Shown here in pieces: positions 1 to 12,600 of a stretch of 64,000 nucleotides of DNA (within the stretch, counting starts at the first letter, position 1; each line of letters opens with the position of its first letter). The position numbers and the translations under genes were made by a program. The stretch is taken from contig JAQSEB010000017.1 in the NCBI GenBank assembly GCA_030063045.1, positions 124,001 through 188,000 on the forward strand, in the 5' to 3' direction. The stretch comes from Pratylenchus scribneri. Lineage: Eukaryota; Nematoda; Chromadorea; Rhabditida; Pratylenchidae. The notes under the pieces were generated by a model, which saw only the letters and a list, made by a program, of their open reading frames with translations, was not told where the DNA came from and searched no databases.

Positions 1-591
1 AAAATTGCGCGCGGGCATCGGCATCGGCATTGGCACAAGAATCAACCGTTCAATTTATGGAAGAATCAATCATTCAATCAATTTATGGATGGCCCAATTA
101 AAAATGATTGCGCGCGGAAGGGAGGAATGCAGGATGGATAATGTCCCTTGTTATTCATTTTTCTTTTATTCAAAATCAATGCCACCGGCAAAAATTCCCT
201 TCTCATCTCAAGCCAATAAAATAAAAAATCCACAATTTTAAAAAGGGAGCCTATTAATTTGCTGAAAAAAAGAATTAATTTACCCAAATTTTTCATGTCG
301 AGAAATATTATATTTTAAGGCCATATGACTTGGCTCAATCAGATTTCTTTAAGAATCTCGAAACCCTAGCCATTAGCCCTTAATCCCATCCTGCCCTGAA
401 CCTAACCCTGAGCCTTAATACCTAGTTATGGATTATGGTCAAGTTATTTTGACACGAAAAATTTGTGTAATTTAATATTTTCCCATTTTAATAATAAAAT
501 ATAAACATTTTTAATTTTGCGAAAATGAAAATTGAAGTTTAAAATGATTTAATAAAATATTATAAATTTATTTTTATTTTATATATTCAAA
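1..591. other. Upstream flank of copy 1 (start of a duplication unit)
   Basis: Bases 2-62 match 19933-19983, the spacer sequence just upstream of copy 2, and about 480-591 match about 20140-20234. So the window opens at the equivalent place in the repeat unit. About 300-480 has no counterpart upstream of copies 2 or 3. It includes the short CCCTAACC-like run near 400, which is too short to be telomeric. I saw no promoter motif I can defend. Confidence 0.5.
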
Positions 592-679
592 ATGAACTTT
601 ATCAATCAAATTATAACTGTTTTATTTTATTTGCTTCTATTCAATCAAAATATTCCCATGACGATGCAAAATGATATTG
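592..679 (+). other. Exon 1 of copy 1: predicted signal peptide or membrane anchor
   Basis: The exon encodes 29 residues beginning MNFINQ, followed by a hydrophobic core ITVLFYLLLF and a polar stretch NQN. It ends in phase 1 at a good donor (G|GTAATT) and joins in phase to exon 2. Copies 2 and 3 have the equivalent exon at 20235-20322 and 40578-40665, with core INMLFYLLLF. The n-region has no Lys or Arg and no clear small-residue cleavage site is seen, so an uncleaved anchor is possible. Secretion is an inference. Confidence 0.55.
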
Positions 680-3600
680 GTAATTTTTTACATTTAATAA
701 TAAATTAATTCTCTATAAAATTTTAAAAGATGCCACTCACAGTAAACAAATTAATTTAAAAAATAAATATTATAAATTTTGTTATTTTTTTTGATTTATA
801 GGGGCTTAGATAAATCGCCTTAATTTAATTGAAAAATTAAAATTATTTTGATTAAATTTTATTGTCTTTTAGCAGGAAATATATTCCAGGAAAAATTAAT
901 AAAAATCGGAAATTCATTAAAATATCAGTCCTTTTAGGACGGAATTGAAAAAATGGCATTTATTTATTTTTATTTTGTTTAAGAATTCAATTTGGACCAA
1001 GAATACACCAATTTGTTGCTGCTTTCCAATTTTGATTCTGCCAAACAACCGGGCATTGATGAAGAAGTTCTCTTCAAAAATATAATTTAACATATAATTA
1101 ATAAAATAATTTATTTATTCCTAAATTATAAAAAATTATACTAATTTTTTTCCTTTTCATTATTTTTTAACATTCCTTGACATTAATATTATTTAATTTT
1201 TGGCTATTTCAAAAAATTAACAACCGGCTTTAAAAGACAAAATTTTAAATAACTTTTTGAGTAGATTGATTTGTTTAATTAATTAAAATTTTATTTCTTG
1301 AATAAATCGAGTTAAATTAATCAAATAATTTTTTCCTTTTTTGGTTTGAAATTCATAAATTTTTAAGTTAAGCCCAAATAAATTTCGAAGCGTCTTGACA
1401 ATGTCCTCAAATTTCTCTAAGGTTTTTTTCCAATCTTAAAATTAATTTCTGAATATGTGAAAGTTAAAAATTCCCATACTATAAGTAGTAAAAAAATTAA
1501 TAAAACATAAAAAAAATAATTTCACTTAAAGCAAATAAATTTGGAACGACGAATGCAATTCCGTCTGATCGCTTGGAATTTTGCGGAAAAATATGGCCTT
1601 GAAAATGAGAAGAAAAAATTGGCGCGAAACAAAAAAGGCGAAATTGTGGACATGATCAAATATGCTTGCGAATTATGGACAAAAACTGTGTTGAAAGAAC
1701 GAAACGAGAAAGAAAAAATTATTCAAGGAAATCCGGAGGGATATCAACAACATAGGACTGGTCTCTCTCTAGAGAAAAAATATTTATAAATTTTTTTACT
1801 TCAAAATTTTGACGGAATCCAGAAAATTTAACTAAAATGAGTAATAGTCCCAACAAGACCGATTAATCAGGAAAACTAATAATAATAATAATAATAACTC
1901 ATAGAATTATAATCGATTTTAATTATAATTTTTTTATATCATCTTACAACTCAAATTTTAAATAATTATATTTATAATTCAAATTTATTAATATTTTGAC
2001 GATTTATTTTTTTTTTAAAAATTTATGTTTGTCTGAATGCAATATGTGTATTTGTACAATTTTCAGCTCTTCGAAAAAAATTTGAAGAAGAACCAATGAG
2101 TTCTTTAGAATTGCATCAAATGGAAACAGGCGATTGTCCCCGACTGGAATTCCATCTGGATGACAAATCTGATCCATTTGAGGAAATGCCAAAATGGATT
2201 AAAAAATTTTTTGATGATGCAAATAAATTGCATCAGGAAGCGATGAAAAAATTATTGCATGGAAAAAAATTGGAGGAAGAGAATTTCGAATTTTGGTGGA
2301 CAAAATTCCAAAAAAGAATTCAAGAATTGCGCGATGAGGAGCAGATGAAAAAAGCGCTGGAATTGGAAGATGCGGAGGCAAAAATGGGCAGGTATAAATT
2401 ATAAAAAATGATTTTTTTTCCTTGTGACTATTATAAATTTAAAAAATATATTTCTAAATAACTAAAAATATTAATTTAATTTTTTTCAATTTTTATATTT
2501 TAATTATTTAATCATGGATATTTTTAATTATTTTTAAATAAATCTTTAAATTTAAAAAATTAATGAATCTAATTAAATTTTTGTATATGTATTTTTGTGT
2601 GTGTAGCTGACTGAGAGTAATTCAAAATATTAAAAAAAATTTTTATTTAAATAATTATGATGAAAAATTACATTCTTGTATTGAGGATGGAATATCAACC
2701 TAATTTAAGCGAACTTTACTTACCTTTCTGCCATAAATAATTAATAATTGTAGACTAATTTAATTAAATAAAATTAAAATGTTCATAATTTTTTATTACC
2801 AAAATACAAGAACAAAAAGTGGTAAAATTGGATAATTGGGCTTAGACACATAATCGTGTAAATAATACAGAAGTAGGAATGCATTCGCATTCGTATCCGC
2901 CCATATCCGCGATAAACCCAAAAATGGTATCCATATTCGATCCGTATCCGCGGATGTCCGAGGATATCCGCAGATACGGACATCCGTTTCCCATCCCTGA
3001 AATAATATATCGTTCGAATGAGCTCGATGAATTGAGTGTGAAAAAGCATAAATTTGAGAGTATTATAATAAACCTTTTGATTTTTTGTATCTATTTTTCA
3101 GATCTAGGGCAATTGTTCCATTCAATGTGAACAAAAAGGAAATGATTCCATTAAAAGATGATAATAAAAATGAAGAAAGCCAATTCTTGCAGGAAATGCG
3201 CAAATTGGCCATTAATTCCATTACAAAGGATGGACAAGAGGAAATGAAATTGGTGAAACGGCAAATTATAAAAATGACATGCGCAAATACATTGATTGAA
3301 CTAGAGCATTTTTATCCAACATTACTTGGAATTGGTAATTTTAAGAATTATATATTAAATTTTCTTAAACCAATTTAAGATATGATTTTTTGTATAAAAA
3401 TTAGAAAATTATTTTAATGGGAACAATGAGATCAATGAGATTTTTTTTAAATAGAGTTCCCTCCTCAATATCAATATAACTTCTAAAAATTTATTGATTA
3501 AATTGAATGTCTCTCAAATTCCAGCAGAATGACTAGAAAAAAATGAGATTCGAGACACCGGAAAATTATTATCATGGAACATAATTTAACGCCTATTTTA

Positions 3601-6600
3601 AAAAACATTTAGGTATATAATTAAATATACAATTGAAATAAAATGGTTTAATGGCAAAATTAAAATTTTATAGGACCGAAAAATTTTATTTTGGCAAGGA
3701 TTTTTTGATTTATTCTTAATCTTACTTTTAAAAAATATTAAATTAAACATTTTAATTTAAAAAAAGCTATAATAAATGTCATGTATTTTACCTTCTTTTT
3801 CAGGTACAATTGACGAACAGGAGGCCCTCGGTTTATATAAATACATTATGAAAAAAATGAATGGAGTGGAATTTGCACATTGGGAATTCCGAATATCTGG
3901 TGCATTCTTTTATGGCAGAATATGGCGTAAATTATTTGATCAGCTTTTTGAAAATCAAGAAAATGAGGAAAACATTCGGGTTAATCTCAAAAAACTTTTT
4001 AAAATTTCAAAAAAGTTCAATATATTCACCAATTCAACAAATTTTAATAAATACTATGCCGAAAAAATGTGTTTGGAATTATTGCAACTTTGGAGGAAAA
4101 TTATTGGTGAAGACGAAGGCCATGAAAAGGCGGAGGAAATTGAAAAAAATTTTGAACAGTATAGAATGGTAATTAGAAATGAATTATTGTGGAAGGAACA
4201 TTGGGCCTGGTTGGACTTATTGAAAAAGATGGACAAACAATTATTGGACAGCAATTTCAGTCCAGGAAATATTTACAAATTTTCCGAATTTTTTGGTGGT
4301 TTTGAGCAAATTTGGTCTAAAATAAAAGAGATGGAAAAATCTGGCGAAAGACCTCTCCAATTGGACAGAGCTGATGCTGCTGAAAATGTGGATTATACAG
4401 GGGAAAATTTTATGGACAAAATGTTGGCGCCATTCAGAACAAGTAAAATTTTATTATTTTTCATTAATTAATAAATATTAAATTATTTAAATATAAAATA
4501 TGCCATTCATTCAACCTTTCATAACTATTTTTAATTTTGGTAAATTTTTTAATTATTAAAATTAGACAAAAATAACCTACGTTTTTTGCTTAAATTGGTT
4601 TTAATATTGAGTAAATATTTTATTTTTCCATAAAATCACATTCTTTTGTCCATAACGTAATAATTTGTTAGTGGTTGATCCAAGCCTTATAAATCTTACT
4701 CATTTTATAGAGCTCATCAAAACGCGTCGATTGATATATTGTTGGGGTTTGGTTCAAAACTAAAAGAGTTATAAACCAAAAACCAAAATAGGGTATAAAC
4801 GGTTTAATACTTTGAATTTTGGCCAAATCGCGACAAACTATAAATCAATCGACGCGTTTCGATGAGCTCTATAAAATATGTATAAGGTTTTGGGTCTAGG
4901 AATAGGGATAAACTAGTTATATCCAAGAAAAACCGATCTTTCAGCAAAAGAATGCGATTTTATGGAGTATGGATATGGATATGGACAAAAGAAATAAAAA
5001 TTTGGCACCCTTAAATATTCGGAACAAATTATTTTTTAAGAATACACCGATTTGCGTATGATGTATTACATCGAAGATTATATTGAGAAAATTGTTCTAA
5101 TGAGTGAAGATAGTATTCTTTCCAAGTTACGGAAAATGATGTGGAAAACGACTTCCAATATTAAAAGAAGTATTTGGGGTTTAGACTTGTTGATTTGGAT
5201 GTCAATTTTGGATGAACATTTTGACCAAATTTCAACCAGAAATGATGGTCAACAATTGGTGAATGCATGGTGGAACGCTCGAGTGGAAATGGAAATATTT
5301 CACGATTCATTGGCAGTAAGGGAGAATGGATATGAGCGAGATGAAAAACCTGGTTAATATAGCAAATATATTAGTAAAAAATAACTATTATTTCGTCTGT
5401 TCTTTTTTTAATTCCGCCTGTTTTTAATTCCGCCTGTTTTTAATTCCGCCTGTTTTTAATTCCGCTTATTTTTAATTCCGCCTGTTTTTAATTCCGCCTG
5501 TTTTTAATTCCGCCTGTTTTTAATTCCGCCTATTTTTAATTCCGCCTGTTTTTAATTCCGCCTGTTTTTATTTCCGCCTATTTTTAATTCCGCCTGTTTT
5601 TAATTCCGCCTATTTTTAATTCCGCCTGTTTTTAATTCCGCCTATTTTTAATTCCGCCTATTTTTAATTCCGCCTATTTTTAATTCCGCCTATTTTTAAT
5701 TCCGCCTGTTTTTAATTCCGCCTGTTTTTAATTCCGCCTGTTTTTATTTCCGCCTATTTTTAATTCCGCCTGTTTTTAATTCCGCCTATTTTTAATTCCG
5801 CCTGTTTTTAATTCCGCCTATTTTTAATTCCGCCTATTTTTAATTCCGCCTGTTTTTAATTCCACCCACTTGCCGCTTATTCTAATATTTCGTCTATTAT
5901 TCTGATTTAGAATTTTTTCTGATGTACAATTTTTTAATTTAGGAGGAAGGATCAACATAATAGCACCTTAAATTTATAATTTAAGCTTTATACATTCTCA
6001 ATTGGATGTATTTGTTGAAACATCAAAAATGTATTACAAAAAAGGATGTTAGAGGCAAAACTTTCATTGAAAAATTTGATGAGAATGAGAAGGAGGAAAA
6101 TCGAAAAGAAATGAATAAAAATTTGATTAATTATATTGGAAAATGTAAAAATATGGCTAAAGAATACACGGAAAAAGAAAGAAAGCATTTTGATGAAGAT
6201 GAAATTCGCAAACAGCGTTGGACATATTTAAAAAAACTAATTAATGAAGAAGAACGATTCTATTCGTCATATATTGCTTCAGCTTTGGAAGGTGAAAATA
6301 TTTTTAAAAATTAAATTAAAATTTAATTATACAAATTTAGAACAAATTGAAGATCAAGAAATATCGACAAAATTAGAAGGATTGATTGGCAGCGACTATT
6401 TAGCCGAATTAACTGATGAATCCGGAAAAAAGTTTGGGTTAAAAAATTATTTATAAATAAAAAAATATTTTCAGCTTTGGTGCCAGAAATTTGGTAATGA
6501 AATGGATTAAAATATTTCAAATTCCCGATAAAGAGGAGAGGTTTCAGGCCAGTCTATATTTAATATATTTGTTTGCCAAACACAAAATGAACGAAAGAAA

Positions 6601-9600
6601 ATATGATGCAAAAAAAATTCAAATTAACACAGTTTACTTTCAACGTGTATACGGCAGAAATATATTTAATGCAGCTGTACGAATTGAACAACAAATAGCC
6701 AATGTTTTGGGAATGGAAGGAAAAGGTAAAAAAATATTAAATACAATGCTGTAACTAATTGGACAAAAAAAAATTGATGGCTAAAATTTTTAGTCTTATA
6801 TAGGGTTGCGCCCCCGCAGTGCGGGGGCGGGTTGTGCGGGGGTCGGGGTTTGCGGGGTTGGCACTTGCGGGTTCGGGGGTGACCCCTTGCGGGGGCCCCC
6901 GCGGGGATCCCCGCGGGGGCGGGGGTAGCGTAAATTTTTTAAAAAGCCACATTTTTCAAATAAAAAATTTTTTTGAAGAAAAATTTCGTCCAAAAATGGC
7001 TGCGCAGCGAAAAATTTTACCTAAAAATAGCCTCGCAGAGAAAAATTTTAATAAAAAATTTTAATATCCTACAAAAATTTGGTCAAAATTTCCCTATCGA
7101 ACCCCATTTTCCTTGAAAAATCCAATAATATGGGGTGCATGTTCACCCCCGCGGGGGTGCGGGGGCGCGGGGGTGGCTCTTGCGGGGATGCGGGGGCGCG
7201 GGGGTGGCATATGCGGGGGTAGGGTCGGGGGTGAAACCCAAAAAGTGCGGGGATCCCCGTCGGTGGTGGCCCCCGCGGGTGCGGGGGCGCAACCCTAGTC
7301 TTATATTAGGCGAAAATTGATGTTTTCTTTCAGCAGCTCAAAGTTTTATTTTTGTGAAAATATATTTGGCAAAAAATAATTAGGAAATAAATTTAATTGG
7401 CAATATAAAAATATGATAAGGCCGTGTTACTTGCCAAATGAAAAGTGGCATAAGATTATGCTTTGAGTAAGATTGATTCATCGCAAACATTGTTGCCTAA
7501 TTTGGCCATATTTTATGGAAAAATTTAATTCGGCATGAAAATTTTCTTGCCAAAATAATAATAATTTTTATTTTAAAAAAAACCTTTTAATTTTTTCATA
7601 AATTATTCTAAAACCAAAAAATATAAATATAAAAAAGCAATTTTTTATTTTTAATTTAAAGATGAACAACAGATCGAAACAAAAATTCACACAAAATACA
7701 ATGAAATGCCAAACGATTTGAATCGACAAATCAATATGATTCGTTCCATCAAAATGATTAATGATTTATCCTTAAAAATTCTTGAAGCTCAAAGAGAAGA
7801 ATTAATGGATGACTATGATTATAATGCAATTGAAATGGTCAATAGTGAATTTGTGCAAGCAAATTTCCATCAAATTGTGGAGGAATTGAGAAATGATCAT
7901 ATGAAAAATGTGGATTTTAAACGATTTGCACATGTTCTGCAATCAGATCCAGGAATGGTACAATTTTTACGGAACGAAATTGGCACCGTTTACCAGCTTA
8001 ATACATTGTTGGGTTACGATGAAAATGTACAGAAAAAATTAAACGTAAAAACTATCGAAGAAAAAATTTGGAAGGTATTAGCCAAAGGAGCCAGTGCGAT
8101 TGGTGACGAAAAACAGCAAAGAAATATTGAAATTGTTTGGGAGGAAGCAACCATAGGGGTTGGCAGCAATTTGGACAATCCATTGCGTGACATCAATTGT
8201 AATTTTTATAATATATTGTAAAATTTAAAAATTCATTTGAGTTGTTCCAAAAAGTTTTAGCTCATTGTAATATGCAATTAAAAATCGAAATTTATTTCTA
8301 ATAGCGGAAAATATTATTAATTTAAAATTATTTTTTTTGACTTTGATTATTTTTAAAAATGAAAAATTTATTATCAAAATTTTAAGATGAGAAAAACTTA
8401 AAATATAAAAAATAACAAAAATTATAAAAATTGATTTTAAAATAGCAATGAGTTTTTATCTATCAAAAATATATTTTATTAAAAAATATTAATTTTCACT
8501 AATCTTTTATGACGAAAAAAAATTCTAGAAAAAAATGATTTTTATAGGAAGAATTTTTTCTTTCTTTTTTATTTTTTAGAAGTTAATATTCTTTGTTTAA
8601 AAATAAATTTTATAGTAAAAAATATTTTTATATATTATGTATTTTTGCAGTTTTCAACGATGAAAGACTCTTGGAAAATTACGCTTCAGCATTAAAAAAA
8701 TACAAATTGAAGGAGGGAGAAAATTCGCCAACAAAAATGCATTCATTGGCAGCAAATATTTTGGTTTTCATGCAACATTTTGAACAATTGGTGATGAGAT
8801 CAAATATAACAAAATTTGAAACAATTCGAAAAAAATATGGTGAACAAATTCGCCTATTTGCCCGAATTGAATATGACAAAGTGTTAACCGATTTTGGACA
8901 AGTCAAATTCCATGTTCAAAGGTAACCAAGTGATTTGGCCAAAAGCGTTTAATGAAAAAGTCACATTTTTAACAAAATTAGTTCGCTGAGTAAATTCTTA
9001 AATTTTTAAAATTCAATTTAATTTTATACAAATTTATTAAGAATCACAATTTTAGATTTATTATAAAATTCTTTTAAAATTTATTTTTTATTTTTATAAA
9101 TTAAAAGATCTTAGAGCTTTCCGAAGAATACGAATAATTTTTGAAATTTTTAAAGAGAATTCTTCGCTCGACTGCTATCAGAAATAAATAGAAGATCAAA
9201 AAAGGAAATGATCCCGGAAATTTTGCAAAATTATCGTGTAGAAAAAATTGCCATAGAAAAAGAAAATCATAAATTATTTGAGAATTATGACGAGAATATT
9301 CAAAAATTCCATTCCGATGCATTTCTCCGCTTATTAAGGCAAGAAAAGGAAGATAAGAAAAAGGAGGAAGATAAGAAAAAGGAAGAAGAAAATGAGAAAG
9401 AGGAAAATAAAGGCAAAAATAGGGGCAAAAAATTATCGTTTGCAAAAATTATAAGTGGTCAGTTGGGAAATAGGAATTAATTGAATTGGAAGGGAAATTA
9501 TTAAAATCAGCAAATAAAACAAAATTTGCAAAAAAAAAATTAAATTAAAATTCAATATCCGATCATAGCACTAAAAATTAATTTAAAACAAAAAAAAATA

Positions 9601-12600
9601 TTGGAAAATTTTGTTAAAAAATGCCATATCAAATTCTGACAATTTAAGATTATTTTTAATTATATGTAGCCGTTTTTTCAGTTGATTTAGATTTAGATAT
9701 TTTTGGTAAAAATGGAAATTTCGTATTTGTTTTTATCATAATCTCCATCCTAAATTATAGGTGAAGGAAGCTTTTAAATAATTCAATCCATATTTATTTT
9801 TAATTAAATTTGAAATAATTATATCACAAATTGCTACAGACTTTTAATTATCATATCATAAATTTATTTAATTACTTTCTTAGATGCACATTCCGATCCT
9901 GGAAGGCGACAAATTCTTTTCAATTTTTTGCGCAACGTTGTGCGCATTGCAAATGTTTTCAGTGGAATTGGTCCTCGCGGAATGAAAATTCAAGCCAAAG
10001 ATTATGCCCATTTTGTGAAGGGGAAAGAAATAGTAGAAGAAATGGAAAACCGAAATGAACAATTGTTACGAATGTCTTTGTCTGCGCCGTCGCCACAAGC
10101 CGAAATTTTGGGTAAGCCTCAACATACTGGCTCATCATCAGGTCAGAAGAAATATGACTTGAATGATTTATAAAAATAACAATCATTGGGAAATTAGGAT
10201 CTGAATAAATATTAATGATTTTGATATCAATTGAAGATTGTTGTCTATCGAATGATTTAAATTTTATTTTGGATAGTTATGAATTAGTTTAGTTATGCTG
10301 CAAAAATTAATTAAATTAACGATTAAATTGTATTAGCGAAACTACTTTAGAACAAATCAAAATAAAATTTATTTAATAAGATATGCAACGTCTGATATTT
10401 AATTTTATACCAAAATCATCAAAATCGGTTCGATCCTTGATGAGTTATTATAATTCGCGACCTCAAAATAGGGCCAGAAAGGCAAAAATTTAATGGAAAT
10501 TTTTAGAACGAAGTGAGTCCCATGCAGCTGATTTCAAAGTATTACGACAAAAGCCGCCAGCTGAAGCATCCAAGAAACAAAAAATGAGTTGGGCCGATAT
10601 GGCTTCCGATTCTGAGCATTCTGATTCCGACAATGAAGGGAAGGGTAAAACTAAAAATGTGCAAATACAAGAAATTGTTGAGAGTGGAAATAAGCAAGAA
10701 CAAATAGAGGAAATTGGAGACAATAAAAGTAATTTAATATAAATGCTATAGCTGGTTCGGTTTTACAATTTACTTTCACAATTCATTAAAATTCTCCCCC
10801 TTCGCGCAAATTAATGTTAATATTTTAGTGCCCAAAAACTATTTTAAAAAATAAAGTAGAAATTCTCCTTCCCTTTCAAAAATTCTTAGCTAAAACTAAA
10901 AATACTGAAAACTAGACTTATATTTATATCTAATGTCTATTGTTTAATAATATTTTAAGAAGAAACGGAAAAGAAGAAGAAAAAGAAAAAAATTCAAATG
11001 AAAGAAGAGGCAACTTCCTCCAATACTCAGAAATCGAAAGAGAAGAAAAAGGTTAGATTTCAAATCATAGCAGCAGATGAAGAAGCTCCCTCAAACTCTC
11101 TTTCAACCAATCAAAATGACGTTCCGGTGGTTGATTTTGTAAGTAGCGGAGACGGGGGCAATGAAACTAGCAGCAAATCGAAAAAGAAAAAAGAAAAAAA
11201 GAAAAAAGCAGAAAAGGAGTACAGCAAAGTTAAAATTTTAAAAAAAGATGAAAAGGAGGATGAAATAGATGAAATTGTCACTTTGCCCTCCAATGAAATG
11301 GCGAAACAAAAAATGCATGATGCCCATAAATTGCCTGCATTTGAAAGTAAAAATATTCTATAAAAATTATACACAAAAAATTATTAGATTATTTCAATGA
11401 CCAATTTTTATACAATAAAATTTTGGACATTTATGAAAAATTTATTGCGGAACAAAAATGGTCAACAGAGGATCATTTTTTCCTGACTATTGGAACATAT
11501 TTGAACGAAATTGGTCACAAATTTAAGGCATTGGATGGGACAAAGCAGGACAAAATATTATTGCCAAATTCAATTGAGTGGGAACTGGTTGAGGAATTGA
11601 GAAGAGAATTGGCCGAATTAAAATTGAATGAAGAGAAGGAATGGAAATTTGAGGAATTGAATGTTTTGATGACAAAATTGCATGGCATTTTTACAAAATT
11701 ACTTGCCCAAATTGACGGTTATATTAGTGGTGGTGGAAAAGAAAAAGATCATGAGAATTTATATGATCAAAATTATTTGAGACTGCAATTGAATTGGATT
11801 TGCTTTGCTAGAGCAATTTGTGAAGAGCAAAAATTAGAAAAAATTTGGTCGGTGAAAAGTATAACAAGGCAAACTTATAATCGCGATTTTGTTGTTTTAA
11901 TTGGTCAACAGCCGATTATTGTTGTTGAACAAGGACAGAAAAAGAATGAGTATAAATTAAATGCATTGGAAAAGTTAAGAACGCAATTCGAGAAAGAATA
12001 TTTGATCCCGTACAAACAAATGTTGGAGCAGAATGTAATTGGTAAGCAATTATTGATTATTTTTATAAATATTCTCTTCGTTTTGTTTTAAAATAATTCC
12101 GCCTGTTCTGATTTTAATAATTCCGTTTGTTCTGATTTTAATAATTCCGTTTGTTCTGATTTTAATAATTCCGTCTGTTCTGATTTCAATAATTCCACCT
12201 GTTCTGATTTTAATAATTCTGCCTGTTCTGATTTTAATAATTCCGCTGTTCTGATTTTAATAATTCCGCCTGTTCTGATTTTAATAATTCCGCCTGTTCT
12301 GATTTTAATAATTCCGTCTGTTCTGATTTCAATAATTCCACCTGTTCTGATTTTAATAATTCCGCCTGTTCTGATTTCAATAATTCCACCTGTTCTGATT
12401 TTAATAATTCCGCCTGTTCTGATTTCAATAATTCCACCTGTTCTGATTTTAATAATTCCACCTGTTCTGATTTCAATAATTCCACCTGTTCTGATTTTAA
12501 TAATTCCGCCTGTTCTGATTTTAATAATTCCACCTGTTCTGATTTTAATAATTCCGCCTGTTCTGATTTTAATAATTCCGCCTGTTCTGATTTTAATAAT

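Noticed and set aside
360..420. Telomere-like CCCTAACC run
   Set aside because: Only isolated, imperfect copies; nematode telomeres are normally TTAGGC, and no array is present.
5396..5862. Regularly spaced repeats resembling a CRISPR array
   Set aside because: The units are contiguous with no unique spacers, and the genome is eukaryotic.
6755..7320. Pro/Gly/Arg-rich frames on both strands
   Set aside because: They are translations of the GC-rich arms of a MITE.
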